NCBI RefSeq assembly: GCF_014287435.1
Contig: NZ_JACOPG010000003.1
Coordinates: 62,001-126,000 of the forward strand
Reading direction: 5' to 3'
DNA from: Roseburia lenta
Lineage (GTDB): Bacteria > Bacillota > Clostridia > Lachnospirales > Lachnospiraceae
DNA: 64,000 bases
The notes below the pieces were generated by a model. It made no database searches and was not told the DNA's origin. It saw nothing but the letters and a program-made list of their open reading frames with translations. This document shows, one piece after another, positions 1-9,296 of this stretch. A program made the position numbers and the translations under genes. The stretch's first letter is position 1; every line of letters starts with the position of its first letter.

Positions 1-1
1 C

Positions 2-526
2 AATGTGGTACCGGTAAAGAACACGATACATCTGTTGGATGCTCTTGAGAAGCATGAGATTATGTTTGAAAGTCATATTTATTCCCATGGATCGCATGGA
101 TTTAGCGTCTGCAATACATCTGTGACAGCGGATCCGGAAGCATACAGCAATCGTGTGCCGCATTGGGTGGCAGATTCTATCGAGTGGCTTAAGGATATTA
201 TGGGAGATTTTGCGAATGGGCAGATGAAGCAGCCACGTTTTTCAAAAAGTATCAATGGAAATCGTGAGCCATTCTTAAACGTTGACTGTACTATGGCATA
301 TTTGTCCGGAAAGCCGGAAGCGATGAAGATCATTGAGCCAATTATGCATATGAGTGCAGGACAAGGTCAGGAGCAGGCAGCCCAGGTAGATGGAGCAGCC
401 ATGATGGAGGCGTTAAAACTTATGACCCTGCGACATTTGTTATCCTATGCTGTTACTTATGCGGGAATGTCGCAAGATTTGATCGATCAGGTGGATGAGC
501 AATTGCGTCAGATTCCGAACAAGTAA
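2..526 (+). CDS. Alpha/beta-hydrolase (acetyl esterase/lipase-like), 5' end outside window
   Basis: The reading frame is already open at base 2, so only the C-terminal ~174 residues are present; the GTG at base 5 is not a credible start. The first residues (VVPVKNT...HGSHGFS) are the classic end of the alpha/beta-hydrolase fold of BD-FAE/Aes-type esterases: the Asp-containing 'D-x-VVPV-xN' turn and the catalytic His in GSHGFS. After the fold comes an unusual ~100-residue C-terminal helical extension (from about PRFSKS to the end) with a Gln/Ala-rich stretch, which I do not recognise. It lies 62 bases before the SGNH esterase on the same strand and is probably in its operon. The substrate is inferred to be an acylated sugar or polysaccharide; fold assignment is fairly secure, substrate is not. 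Confidence 0.75.
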   Translation, partial: NVVPVKNTIHLLDALEKHEIMFESHIYSHGSHGFSVCNTSVTADPEAYSNRVPHWVADSIEWLKDIMGDFANGQMKQPRFSKSINGNREPFLNVDCTMAYLSGKPEAMKIIEPIMHMSAGQGQEQAAQVDGAAMMEALKLMTLRHLLSYAVTYAGMSQDLIDQVDEQLRQIPNK

Positions 527-588
527 AGATCAGTATTGTATGATTAAGGTGGAGATACCACACAAATAGAGTCAGATGGAGGTAGGAA

Positions 589-2202
589 ATGAAACTTGCA
601 AAAGTATTTTCAAATGGGATGGTTTTACAGAGACAAAAACCAGTATATATCTGGGGAGAGAGTCAGCCAAATCAGATGGTAAGGGCTGAGATTCAGGGAA
701 AGAGCGCTGAGGTAATGGCAGATGAAACAGGTCATTTTTGCCTGAAACTGGAGCCACTCGTGGCATCTGCATCAGAGGTGCTGCAGGTGAGTGATGGAAT
801 AGAGACAATGACTCTGGAAGATATAGCAATCGGTGAGGTTTACATTGCCGGCGGACAGTCTAATATGGAATTCCCTCTGCGCTATGAAAAATATCATGAG
901 CAGGTCATGGGGCTGGATGATCATGAGTTGCGCTTTTTTGATGTACCAAAGAAGTTTTATGAGGAACAGGATAGCGACTTTGATTACAGTGCAGTAGGCA
1001 GATGGCGCAGAGCCACATCAGAGGAGAATCTGGCATATTTTTCTGCGGTTGCTTTTTACTTTGCCAAGGAGATCAGAGAAAAGGTCGGCGTTCCGGTCGG
1101 TATTATAGGATGCAACTGGGGCGGTACCTACAGTTGTGCATGGATGGACCAGGATACTGTGGAACGTGTAGGAAAACCATGGATGGAAAAGTGGGAAAAG
1201 TCAGTGGAAGGCAAGGATATGGAGCAGTTCTGGGCGGAGAGGAAGGCAGATCCGCAGAGCGATGCAGGAAAGCCTTGCCTGAGTCCTTTTGATCAGGTGG
1301 TTCTTCCGAGAACACCATCCATGGAAGAAATCGGAAAAGCCATGATGGATATGGCACAAAAGGGGCTGGAAAGTATGTCACCTGAGGCACTGGCAGAGCA
1401 GAAAAAGGCATTGGGACTCGATGAGAATGCATCGCTGCAGGAGATGATGGCAAAAACAATGGAAGCCTATCGCATAGAATATGTAGACGCCAGAACTATG
1501 CCGGGAATTTTATATGAACACATGGTAAAGCAGATTGCCCCATTTTCCGCACGCGGGGTACTTTGGTATCAGGGCGAGAGCGATGATGTGCCGGGCTTGC
1601 AGTCACTTTATACCGATATGATGAAGGGACTGGTCAGTGATTGGCGCAAATTATGGAAGGACGAAGCACTTCCGTTTTTTGAGGTGCAGTTGCCGGGATG
1701 GAGAGACTGGATGATGCAGACCAATCTGGATTATGCTACAATCCGTCGCTGTCAGGAAGAAGCATCAAAAACAGTGGATGGCCTCTATATGGCGTCTATT
1801 TCTGATGTCGGCGAAGAACATGATATTCATCCGAAAGATAAGCGCACGGTGGGACATCGCTTGGCGCTTTTGGCAAGAAAATATCTATATGGAGAGGATA
1901 TCCTCTGCGAGGCACCGAGACCGGAAGGGATAAAACGTGAGGGTGATACGATCCGTATAAAGATGGCATATGCGAAAGATGGACTTGAGATCGCAGGAGA
2001 TTCCATCAATGCCTTGTCAGTGCTTGAGAATGGCAGAGAAATCCCTTATCAGGCTTTGGTAGACGGAGACAGTCTGGTTTTGAGATTGGAAGAAATGACA
2101 GAAGAATCTCTGCAGATTCGTTTTGCAAGAGATGCCTGGTATCAGGTGAATTTGTTTAATGCAGCAGGAATTCCTGCTATTCCATTTGAAACGCGTTGTT
2201 AA
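589..2202 (+). CDS. Sialate O-acetylesterase-family (SGNH/SASA) carbohydrate esterase
   Basis: This 537-residue protein matches the sialate 9-O-acetylesterase / carbohydrate acetyl-esterase family that removes O-acetyl groups from sialic acids or xylan. It has an N-terminal beta domain (1-80), the nucleophile block GGQSNMEF with Ser91, the block LWYQGESD near residue 325 (oxyanion), and the catalytic His in HDIHPKDK (His414), then a C-terminal beta domain. Between residues ~205 and 300 it carries a helical insertion rich in Met, Ala and Glu. No signal peptide is visible, so it probably acts in the cytoplasm on imported acetylated oligosaccharides. The start has AGGAGG-like 'ggaggtagga' just upstream. 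Neighbouring esterases and a GH31 enzyme support a role in processing an acetylated glycan. Confidence 0.88.
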   Translation: MKLAKVFSNGMVLQRQKPVYIWGESQPNQMVRAEIQGKSAEVMADETGHFCLKLEPLVASASEVLQVSDGIETMTLEDIAIGEVYIAGGQSNMEFPLRYEKYHEQVMGLDDHELRFFDVPKKFYEEQDSDFDYSAVGRWRRATSEENLAYFSAVAFYFAKEIREKVGVPVGIIGCNWGGTYSCAWMDQDTVERVGKPWMEKWEKSVEGKDMEQFWAERKADPQSDAGKPCLSPFDQVVLPRTPSMEEIGKAMMDMAQKGLESMSPEALAEQKKALGLDENASLQEMMAKTMEAYRIEYVDARTMPGILYEHMVKQIAPFSARGVLWYQGESDDVPGLQSLYTDMMKGLVSDWRKLWKDEALPFFEVQLPGWRDWMMQTNLDYATIRRCQEEASKTVDGLYMASISDVGEEHDIHPKDKRTVGHRLALLARKYLYGEDILCEAPRPEGIKREGDTIRIKMAYAKDGLEIAGDSINALSVLENGREIPYQALVDGDSLVLRLEEMTEESLQIRFARDAWYQVNLFNAAGIPAIPFETRC

Positions 2203-2219
2203 GAAGTTGTGGCTGTAAG

Positions 2220-2264
2220 AAAGTCCGGGATGACCGTAAGAAAAAAGGTTATCCCGGACTTTTT
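2220..2264. terminator. Hairpin terminator between convergent genes
   Basis: The arms AAGTCCGGGAT (from 2221) and ATCCCGGACTT (to ~2261) form a long GC-rich stem followed by T-rich sequence. It sits 18 bases after the esterase stop and before the 3' end of the convergent chemoreceptor, so it can serve the plus-strand gene and possibly both. Confidence 0.85.
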
Positions 2265-2297
2265 AGCACATTTTTGATATTTAGGAAGTCTGAAGAC

Positions 2298-4400
2298 TTA
2301 CTGAAAACTCGTAGCCCCATCACGCAAACGACTTTCGATATATTCCATGATATAAACATTGTCGTCAGGCATCTGGCAGCCAACGATGTAGGTGCCATCG
2401 TGATCGGAACAGCGAATGATCCGTCCATCCAACACGTTGTGAGATGCCAGTGCAAAGTCATTGATCGTGATGGTAAGGGATTGTCCCTTGGCATCGGTAA
2501 AGACCGGATCGCTGGACAGGAAAGCAAAGCCATTGGCACTGATGTTGTCCAGTTTGCCGGAATAGGTCTTTCCGCTGTCAGCCATGGTGATCGTACAGGT
2601 GTTGCTGGCATCAATACGCGGATATTTACGGCGATTGTTGATGCGTGGGCGACCGGTAATGCGGATGCTGTAATTGCGGTTGTGGTCGGTATTTGGATCC
2701 AGACTTGCCTTGTTCCAGCAATAGAGGACATTGCCGACAACGACCTGAACCTCGCAACCGGTAACCCTATGCAGGCTAAGGATCTCGCTTGTCTTAATAA
2801 GGAGTCCGTCCTGTGTCTGCTCTACCAATTCGCCGTGATGCGGCTCAGTCTCTCCCTCTAAGGTAAAGAGAACTTTCATTCCGGCTTCCACATCCGCGAT
2901 TCCCATAAATCCACCAAAACCGAGTTCACACATGAGGCTTTCAATGACGGACTCGATGGAATTGATATTGTTGGCACTTTCTTCGTATTTACTGAGCATA
3001 CGCTTGCTGGTCTCATCAGAGTCATTGATGCAGTTGGTCATATGGCTCATGATGTCAGAAACCTGCTCCATATTCTCTACCAGTTGTGAGTTGGATGTCT
3101 CGACCTCACGCATAGCAGAATCGATATCCTGGATATGATCGCCCAACTGGGAAGAATCTTCGTTGATCTTTTTGACATTCTCGCCGGTCTGTGTCACCTT
3201 TTCCATGGTCTGCTGGATGAGTTCCAGTGTCTTTTCCATGGAGGTCATCATCTTGGCGGAGGTCTCTTCCAGGCGGACCAGAGCATTCTGGATCTGACCG
3301 GAAGATGCGCTGGTTTCGGAACTCAACTTGCGGATCTCCTCGGCAACAACGGCAAAACCTTTGCCTGCTTCTCCGGCTCTGGCTGCTTCGATGGAAGCGT
3401 TGAGAGCCAACAGGTTGGTCTGGCTGGAAATATTGTCAATGGTACCGGTCTCTTCCTTTACCATCTCAAATTCACTTTTGAAATCATGTAATATATGGTC
3501 TACTTCGTTTGATAAGTTGGACATGACTTGCGTTGTCTCGATCAAACTATCCAGGTCGGAAGAACTGCTCTGTGCATGGACACCGGACTCGCGGGTCAGT
3601 TCCACCATTTCCTCGATCATGGCGGCAACATGTTGTACCTGTGCATTGATGTCGGTCGTCATATCCATAGAGGAAGTCGTGCGATCCTGCAACTGTGTGT
3701 TGTTGCCGGTTAATTCGTTCATGCCCAGCATAACGACATCAGCGCCGTGCTTATTCTCGGAAGCAAGTTCGCGGACAACCGTCACGCCGTCCAAGATAGA
3801 GTTGCTGGCAGACTTTACCTTGTCCACTGTGGTAACAACGCGGTGCAGATCTGACTTGATGCTGTCGGTCATAGCTCCGTCTGACTCATTCAGATGCTGG
3901 ATAGAACGGACATAGCATATATAGCAGAGGATGATGCAGGCAATCTGCAATTGGTAGTTCTTGGTGTCTGCTGCGGAGTTAAAACCGTGCAGATAATGAT
4001 ATGCGCAACTGAAGATGACCATGCCGGTATTGATGATACCGCAGTATTTCATAAATTTTTTGTCTTTATAGAGTACTAAAAGGCTGGTCACCGGAAGGGC
4101 ATAGGTAAAGGCGATCGGTGACTCTGTAGTACAGATAACAAAGAGATAAAAAATGCCATAACCGATCGCAAGATCATAGCGATAGAGGTCGGTGTCGGCA
4201 CCCTTTACTTTCATAAGGATCTGACCGGATAAAAATGGCACCCAGCAGAGAAGTAAGAACATCAGATAATAGATCGGTGTGTTCAGACCGTTAGCAACAT
4301 CAGCACCATAGTTGGCAGTCAGCAAGAGAGAAAAAACAAGCCAGATGTTGCGCGCTCGTCGATTCGCTTTTGCTTTAAAAAGGTTTTCGTCGTATTCCAT
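2298..4400 (-). CDS. Methyl-accepting chemotaxis protein with C-terminal PilZ domain
   Basis: The chosen start is the Met of MEYDENLF because AGGAG lies 9 bases upstream; the open frame extends 14 codons further without a ribosome site. The ~700-residue product has about six hydrophobic segments within residues ~20-185 (no obvious extracellular ligand domain), then a long coiled coil with the MCP signalling hairpin ([15 protein letters not shown]), then a YcgR-N-like beta domain (~500-580) and a PilZ domain. The PilZ part keeps both c-di-GMP motifs: RKYPR (residues ~591-595) and NISANG (~619-624). So the protein should bind CheW/CheA and may also sense cyclic di-GMP. No other chemotaxis or flagellar genes are in the window. 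MCP and PilZ assignments are secure; the signal it senses is unknown. Confidence 0.92.
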   Translation of the reverse strand: MEYDENLFKAKANRRARNIWLVFSLLLTANYGADVANGLNTPIYYLMFLLLCWVPFLSGQILMKVKGADTDLYRYDLAIGYGIFYLFVICTTESPIAFTYALPVTSLLVLYKDKKFMKYCGIINTGMVIFSCAYHYLHGFNSAADTKNYQLQIACIILCYICYVRSIQHLNESDGAMTDSIKSDLHRVVTTVDKVKSASNSILDGVTVVRELASENKHGADVVMLGMNELTGNNTQLQDRTTSSMDMTTDINAQVQHVAAMIEEMVELTRESGVHAQSSSSDLDSLIETTQVMSNLSNEVDHILHDFKSEFEMVKEETGTIDNISSQTNLLALNASIEAARAGEAGKGFAVVAEEIRKLSSETSASSGQIQNALVRLEETSAKMMTSMEKTLELIQQTMEKVTQTGENVKKINEDSSQLGDHIQDIDSAMREVETSNSQLVENMEQVSDIMSHMTNCINDSDETSKRMLSKYEESANNINSIESVIESLMCELGFGGFMGIADVEAGMKVLFTLEGETEPHHGELVEQTQDGLLIKTSEILSLHRVTGCEVQVVVGNVLYCWNKASLDPNTDHNRNYSIRITGRPRINNRRKYPRIDASNTCTITMADSGKTYSGKLDNISANGFAFLSSDPVFTDAKGQSLTITINDFALASHNVLDGRIIRCSDHDGTYIVGCQMPDDNVYIMEYIESRLRDGATSFQ

Positions 4401-4527
4401 ATATTTATTCTCCTTTGTGGACCAAAAACGTGGAGTTGGCACGGTCTCTGGATCAACTTATACTTATGTATATTTTAATGAATATATGAAATGGATGCAA
4501 TACCTGACTTGCTATTTTGCCATAGAT

Positions 4528-4656
4528 TTATGAGGGCAGAGACTGCCAGAATGCCAGAGCATCTTCCAGCCATCCTTCTACGGCAAGTCCCTTTCCCAGT
4601 CCGAAACTGTGTCCGCCTGCTTTTCCAAATCTGCATTTGTGCGTCACTCCTTTTTC
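4528..4656 (-). pseudogene. 3' remnant of an alpha/beta-hydrolase esterase
   Basis: On the minus strand, the open frame reads GVTHKCRFGKAGGHSFGLG followed by KGLAVEGWLEDALAFWQS and a stop at 4528-4530. This is the typical C-terminal end of BD-FAE/Aes-type esterases, including the catalytic-His block GGHSFGLG. An in-frame stop lies just upstream (4657-4659) and no remaining 5' part was found, so it is a leftover of a deleted gene. It sits directly upstream of the chemoreceptor and downstream of the AraC gene, in keeping with esterase genes on both sides. Confidence 0.7.
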
Positions 4657-4663
4657 TTATGAT

Positions 4664-5488
4664 CTATTCATGTTTTGGGTTTGCCTTGCGGTAGGCAGAT
4701 GGTGAGGTTCCCACGACGGATTTAAAGGTCCGGTTAAAATGTGTCAGGGAAGAAAATCCGGTCTGCTCGGCAATCTTGGTAAAATTCAGGTCACTTTCTG
4801 TGATCAGGCGCTGGGCGTGCAGGATGCGCAGGGCATTGGTGTACTGGACGATGGTGCGGTTGGTGTACTTCTTGAATTCATGGCAGAGATAATACTCGCT
4901 CACATAAAATTCAGCCGCGATATCTTGTAAACGCAATTCGTGTTGATAGTTTTTCTCAATATAAGAGATCACCTTTGCCATACGGCTCTGGGTCTCCGGC
5001 TTTGGCGATGCCTGGGTGCTGCGCATGATGGTAAGCAGCAGAGTATTGAGCAGATTTTCCATAACTGTTTCATGCAAAGGATCATCCCTTTCCTGTTCCT
5101 GCTCTTTTTGCAGTTCATTTAATAAAAAATGAATGGAGGAGGAGATCTTCTGCTCCGGTTCATACAAGCCGCTTCCGTTTTTTAAAAGATCCAGAAGCAC
5201 CGGGGATGCGACTGCCTCATCTTTAAAATAGAGGACTGTCCGCTTGAAAGATACATCATGATCGGAAAAAGAATAATGCATGATATAAGGTGCAAAGATC
5301 ATAAAAGAGCCGACCTTGGTTTCACACTGTTGATCCTGCATGACGTGGTGACGCTCGCCTCCCTCTAAAAAATAGAGTTCAAAGTAAGTATGGTAATGGG
5401 AATGTGACATATTGTCATTCATGCCCTCCACGCGATGACAGGCAATGGAGGCACCCTGTTCCATTAAGATAGCGGCACGATCGATCAT
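4664..5488 (-). CDS. AraC-family transcriptional regulator
   Basis: A 274-residue regulator with an N-terminal cupin-like sensing half (HSHYHTYFELYFLEGG, about residues 30-50) and a C-terminal double helix-turn-helix DNA-binding half (LQDIAAEFYVSEYYLCHEF ... FTKIAEQTGFSSLTHFNRTF). The start MIDRAAIL is chosen because AAGGAGG lies 7 bases upstream; the frame is open further upstream but without a ribosome site. Cupin-AraC proteins of this layout usually sense a sugar and activate carbohydrate genes. It is divergent from the esterase at 5720 and shares a 230-base upstream region that contains an inverted repeat, so that esterase is its likely target. Confidence 0.9.
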   Translation of the reverse strand: MIDRAAILMEQGASIACHRVEGMNDNMSHSHYHTYFELYFLEGGERHHVMQDQQCETKVGSFMIFAPYIMHYSFSDHDVSFKRTVLYFKDEAVASPVLLDLLKNGSGLYEPEQKISSSIHFLLNELQKEQEQERDDPLHETVMENLLNTLLLTIMRSTQASPKPETQSRMAKVISYIEKNYQHELRLQDIAAEFYVSEYYLCHEFKKYTNRTIVQYTNALRILHAQRLITESDLNFTKIAEQTGFSSLTHFNRTFKSVVGTSPSAYRKANPKHE

Positions 5489-5615
5489 TTTTGACCTCCT
5501 TTTTACCCAAATTTTTACCCAAAAACTTGGCATCATCATAAGAAAAATTGTTAGTTTTATCTACAGATCTGTCGCGAAACAACAAGATTTGTAAAAAAAT
5601 GTCACGCACAAAACA

Positions 5616-5656
5616 AAAATGGTGTAGTTTTGCTATTGCCATTTTGCTACCATTTT
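5616..5656. promoter_or_regulatory. Inverted repeat in AraC/esterase divergent region
   Basis: AAAATGGTGTAG (5616-5627) is mirrored by CTACCATTTT (5647-5656), with one unpaired base in the arm. It lies between the divergent AraC gene and the esterase, about 65 bases before the esterase start. It is a reasonable candidate operator for the adjacent regulator; binding is inference. Confidence 0.4.
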
Positions 5657-5719
5657 CCCAGAAACGCAAGAGACAAATTCTGAAAGGGAACTTGTTAAAA
5701 ACGAGGAGGTGAAGATGAG

Positions 5720-6520
5720 ATGGCATTGATGGAGACACATTATTACAGTTTCTCTCTGGGAAGCAACATCACTTTAAATGTGTTCGTGCCAACGCCGGGA
5801 AGCAGTGAGGAGATCACCCAGATCAACCATACCCAAAAGTATGATTATGAGGCGGGACTTCCGGTACTCTATCTGTTGCATGGTGCCTATGGGGATGCGT
5901 TTTCCTGGGTGCGTTACAGTAATATCGATCGCTACGCGCAGGAGCGTGGCATGGTTGTCGTCATGGCATCCGCAGAAAATTCTTTTTATCAGGATCTAAA
6001 GAGCGGTAAAAAGTATAAGACATTCTTTACAGAGGAATTACCGGTTTTCATACAGAGTGTATTCCCGGTCACAAAGGATCGTGAAAAGACCTATATTGCC
6101 GGATTTTCCATGGGAGGTTATGGGGCATGGTATCTGGGACTCAGCCGCCCGGATCTTTATGCCAAGGCGGCGAGCATGTCGGGAGCCTTAGACATCGCAG
6201 GACTTTATGAGAGTGCGACTATTCAGGAAAATGAGAACAATCCTTTTTCCTGGGAGGATTCTTTCGGAGATCCGAAGAAATTGTCCGGAAGCAAATACGA
6301 TCTCTTTGCCCTTTATGATCAGGATGTGAAAGGTGGCTGTGTGCCCAAGTTGTATCAGGCAGTCGGCACGGAGGACTTTTTATACCAGTCCAATCTGCAT
6401 GTAAAAGAAGTCCTGGAGGCAAAACACGCAGATCTGATCTACAAAGAGGACAAGGGCGGTCATGATTGGAATTTCTGGGATAAGTACATTCAGGATATTT
6501 TAGACTGGCTTTTACAGTAA
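5720..6520 (+). CDS. Esterase (tributyrin/S-formylglutathione-hydrolase-like, PF00756 fold)
   Basis: A 266-residue alpha/beta hydrolase of the esterase-D/EstA type. Visible catalytic parts are the nucleophile elbow GFSMGG (Ser130), an acid in GTEDF (Asp219) and the His in GGHDWNFW (His248); the oxyanion strand is VLYLLHGAYGD. There is no signal peptide, so action is cytoplasmic, on short acyl esters such as acetylated sugars. The ribosome site GAGGAGG lies upstream of the ATG at 5720; an ATG nine bases later (METHYYS) is an equally good start. It is divergent from the AraC gene and followed by a short truncated frame, so it may once have led a longer operon. Confidence 0.88.
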   Translation: MALMETHYYSFSLGSNITLNVFVPTPGSSEEITQINHTQKYDYEAGLPVLYLLHGAYGDAFSWVRYSNIDRYAQERGMVVVMASAENSFYQDLKSGKKYKTFFTEELPVFIQSVFPVTKDREKTYIAGFSMGGYGAWYLGLSRPDLYAKAASMSGALDIAGLYESATIQENENNPFSWEDSFGDPKKLSGSKYDLFALYDQDVKGGCVPKLYQAVGTEDFLYQSNLHVKEVLEAKHADLIYKEDKGGHDWNFWDKYIQDILDWLLQ

Positions 6521-6537
6521 TTGGGAGGAAAAGGAAG

Positions 6538-6585
6538 ATGAGCAAAAATAATGTAGATGCGCTTGCGGCACGCAATGAAAACTAA
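6538..6585 (+). pseudogene. Short truncated 5' gene fragment (MSKNNVDALAARNEN)
   Basis: Seventeen bases after the esterase stop there is GGGAGGAAAAGGAAG then an ATG opening a 15-codon frame that ends in TAA. The strong ribosome site with such a short frame suggests the 5' end of a deleted gene, or a very small peptide. I do not recognise the parent protein. Confidence 0.4.
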
Positions 6586-6633
6586 AAACTACCATAAATC
6601 AATGAGATAGCAAGATATGTAAAGAAATGTTTG

Positions 6634-6672
6634 AAAAGACAGCAGAATTCGTGTGGATTTGCTGTCTTTTCT
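6634..6672 (+). terminator. Rho-independent terminator
   Basis: AAAAGACAGCA (6634-6644) pairs with TGCTGTCTTTT (6660-6670), followed by more T-rich sequence. It closes the esterase transcription unit before the GH31 gene. Confidence 0.85.
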
Positions 6673-6718
6673 TTGCTAGTATGAAAATATAGAAAAACTA
6701 TGGGAAAGGGGATTTACC

Positions 6719-9220
6719 ATGAAGATTATCGAGAAATTATTGGGAATAGAAAAAAGGGGAGAGGCTTTTATCCTGTCTACCAATGCAGTGGAAATGCGCA
6801 TCCTCTTTTTGACAGATGATATTGTGCGTATCCGCGCAGGCTTCGACGGGGATTTCACGGAGGAATCCTATTCACTTGTCATGACGGCTTGGGAGGACCG
6901 CATGGATGGCATCTTAAAGGACTATCGCCACAGGATCACACCGGCAGACGCTGCCATGTCAGAGGATGGAGATAAAGTTATTTTGCAGGGCAAAAAATTA
7001 AGGATCGTCGTACAGAAAGATCCTTTTATCTTACAGATCTTTGATGCAGAGGGCAGTCTTTTGCATGAGGATATCCCATATCGCGGTTGGCTCTGTGACA
7101 GCAACGGACGGCGTATCCATACCTGTGTCATGGAAGCAGAAGATGATTACTATGGCTTTGGCGAGCGTACGGGGCAGATCAACAAGAGAGAAGCATTTAT
7201 GCAGACGGCACCGGGAGACTGCATGGGCTATAACCCGGAAAAGACAGATGCCCTTTATAAGCACATCCCATTCTATCTGAAACTGAATGAAAAGACGAAA
7301 AAGGCAGTCGGTTATTTTTATCATACGACCTGGGAATGTGATTTTAACATGGGAAGATCCCACAGCAATTATACCAAGCACCACAGCACCGTTCGCATAG
7401 ATGGCGGTGACATTGATCTTTTCTTTATTGCGGGGCCGACGATGAAAGAAATTGTTTCGCGCTATACGGATTTGACAGGAAAATCGGTTATGCTGCCAAA
7501 GACGGCACTGGGATATCTCGGATCTTCCATGTATTATCCGGAATTGCCGAAAGATGCGGATGATGCGATCGTTGGATTTATCGACACTGCAAAGGCAGAA
7601 GAAATCCCGATCGATGGATTCCAGTTGTCCTCCGGCTATTGCGAGATTGATGCCGGGGAGGGTATGAAACGTTATACCTTCACCTGGAATAAGGACAAGT
7701 TCAAGGATCCGGCAGACCATTTCAAAAAAATGACAGAACGTGGGATTACGGTTTCGCCAAATGTGAAGCCGGGAATGCTTTTATCCCATCCTTATAAAAA
7801 AGATATGGAAGAAAAGGGCATGTTTGTCAAAGACCCTCAGGAAGATAAGCCGGCAGTCGGACTCTGGTGGGGCGGTATGGGAAATTATATCGACTATACC
7901 AAGGAGAGCGTGCGTCAGGACTGGAAGCAATATTTAAAGGAAAATCTCTTGTCTTACGGTGTGACTTCCGTCTGGAATGACAACTGCGAATACGAAGGGC
8001 TTGTGGATAAGGATGCCCGCGTGTTCTTTGAGGGAAAAGGGGCTACGATCGGGCAGGTCAAGCCGGTCATGAGCAATCTTATGTGTCAGTTGACGCAGGA
8101 GGCAGTACATGAAGTATTTCCTAATACCAGAGCCTTTGCTGTGTGCCGTTCCGGTCATGCCGGTATCCAGCGCTATGCCCAGACCTGGGCAGGGGACAAT
8201 CTGACCTGTTGGGAGAGCCTGAAATACAACATTGCGACCATCCTTGGCATGGGACTTTCCGGTGTGGCAAATCAGGGCTGTGACATTGGCGGATTTTACG
8301 GCACGGCACCGGAGGAAGAACTTTTTGTGCGCTGGGTACAAAATGGCATTTTCCAGCCGCGTTTTTCCATCCATTCGACCAATACGGACAACACGGTAAC
8401 GGAGCCTTGGATGTATAGCGGCACCAAGCATCTGATCCGCGATGCTATCCAGTTCCGCTATCGCCTGTCTCCTTATATGTATGCGCTCATGGCAAGAGCG
8501 GCAAAGACGGGCGCGCCGATCATGGAGCCGCTGGTCTATGCATTTCAGCGGGATGAGAATTGCTATAACGAAGGAGTGGAATTTATGTTGGGCGATTCGC
8601 TTCTGGTGGCAAATGTGGTAGAAAAAGGTGTCACAGAGCGTGAGATTTATCTGCCAAAGGGCACGGTCTTTTATGATTACAAGACAAGGGAAGCCTACGA
8701 GGGCGGGCAGACCATCAGCATTCCGGTTACACTGGAAAGTATTCCAATGTTTTTAAAGAGCGGATCCATCCTGCCAATGGCAGAAAATCAGATCTATAAT
8801 CTGGCGACGGAAAAGGTGACAGGCTTAAAGATCCTCTGCGTGCCGGATCAGGATGCAGCCTTTGATCTCTATGATGATGACGGCGCAAGCATGGACTATG
8901 AGCAGGGCGTCTACGCTAATATACATATTGAGATGAAAGCGGGAGAGCAGACCATACTTAACTTTGTAAAGACAGGAAGTTATGAAAGTCCGGTCGAGCG
9001 TATGCATATTGATATGGTGCATCGTGAAAAGTCGCCTTACTGGGTTAGGGTCGATGGTATGGAGGTGCCACATTTTCTCAATCGTTCGGACTATGAGGCG
9101 GCAGAGAGTGGCTGGTACTATAGCCAGACCTTAAAATCTGTCCAGATCAAGTATCCGAATATCCACAGGGATTATCAGGTTGTAGTTTCCTTTGAAGCAT
9201 TTGATCTGATTGGCATGTGA
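6719..9220 (+). CDS. Glycoside hydrolase family 31 (alpha-glucosidase/alpha-xylosidase type)
   Basis: An 833-residue GH31 enzyme. It has the N-terminal beta-sandwich, then the (beta/alpha)8 barrel with the nucleophile in SVWNDNCEYEG (Asp421) and the acid/base in TWAGDNLTCW (Asp493), followed by the sheet QGCDIGGFYG and the substrate loop QPRFSIHSTNTDN, and C-terminal beta domains (~680-833). GH31 enzymes retain configuration and release alpha-linked glucose, xylose or galactose from non-reducing ends. There is no signal peptide, so it should hydrolyse imported oligosaccharides in the cytoplasm. The nucleophile block is WNDNCE rather than the common WLDMNE, so substrate cannot be stated from sequence. 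It begins after a terminator and appears to be transcribed alone. Confidence 0.93.
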   Translation: MKIIEKLLGIEKRGEAFILSTNAVEMRILFLTDDIVRIRAGFDGDFTEESYSLVMTAWEDRMDGILKDYRHRITPADAAMSEDGDKVILQGKKLRIVVQKDPFILQIFDAEGSLLHEDIPYRGWLCDSNGRRIHTCVMEAEDDYYGFGERTGQINKREAFMQTAPGDCMGYNPEKTDALYKHIPFYLKLNEKTKKAVGYFYHTTWECDFNMGRSHSNYTKHHSTVRIDGGDIDLFFIAGPTMKEIVSRYTDLTGKSVMLPKTALGYLGSSMYYPELPKDADDAIVGFIDTAKAEEIPIDGFQLSSGYCEIDAGEGMKRYTFTWNKDKFKDPADHFKKMTERGITVSPNVKPGMLLSHPYKKDMEEKGMFVKDPQEDKPAVGLWWGGMGNYIDYTKESVRQDWKQYLKENLLSYGVTSVWNDNCEYEGLVDKDARVFFEGKGATIGQVKPVMSNLMCQLTQEAVHEVFPNTRAFAVCRSGHAGIQRYAQTWAGDNLTCWESLKYNIATILGMGLSGVANQGCDIGGFYGTAPEEELFVRWVQNGIFQPRFSIHSTNTDNTVTEPWMYSGTKHLIRDAIQFRYRLSPYMYALMARAAKTGAPIMEPLVYAFQRDENCYNEGVEFMLGDSLLVANVVEKGVTEREIYLPKGTVFYDYKTREAYEGGQTISIPVTLESIPMFLKSGSILPMAENQIYNLATEKVTGLKILCVPDQDAAFDLYDDDGASMDYEQGVYANIHIEMKAGEQTILNFVKTGSYESPVERMHIDMVHREKSPYWVRVDGMEVPHFLNRSDYEAAESGWYYSQTLKSVQIKYPNIHRDYQVVVSFEAFDLIGM

Positions 9221-9222
9221 AA

Positions 9223-9276
9223 AGTTGGAAAAGTTGAAAAAAATCGCAAAATCCGGTTGGAAAAGTTGAAAAAAAC
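9223..9276 (+). repeat. Short direct repeat, two copies
   Basis: The unit GTTGGAAAAGTTGAAAAAA appears twice, from about 9224 and from about 9257, between the GH31 stop and the ATPase remnant. No hairpin forms. Its role is unknown; it may mark the deletion that damaged the next gene. Confidence 0.5.
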
Positions 9277-9296
9277 AATGTATTATTAAGGTGGAA

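Noticed and set aside
2196..2861. 221-residue plus-strand frame
   Set aside because: It is antisense to the PilZ end of the chemoreceptor and starts inside a terminator; no family features.
4312..4694. Short plus-strand frames in the gap before the AraC gene
   Set aside because: They lack ribosome sites and lie antisense to the chemoreceptor start and the esterase remnant.
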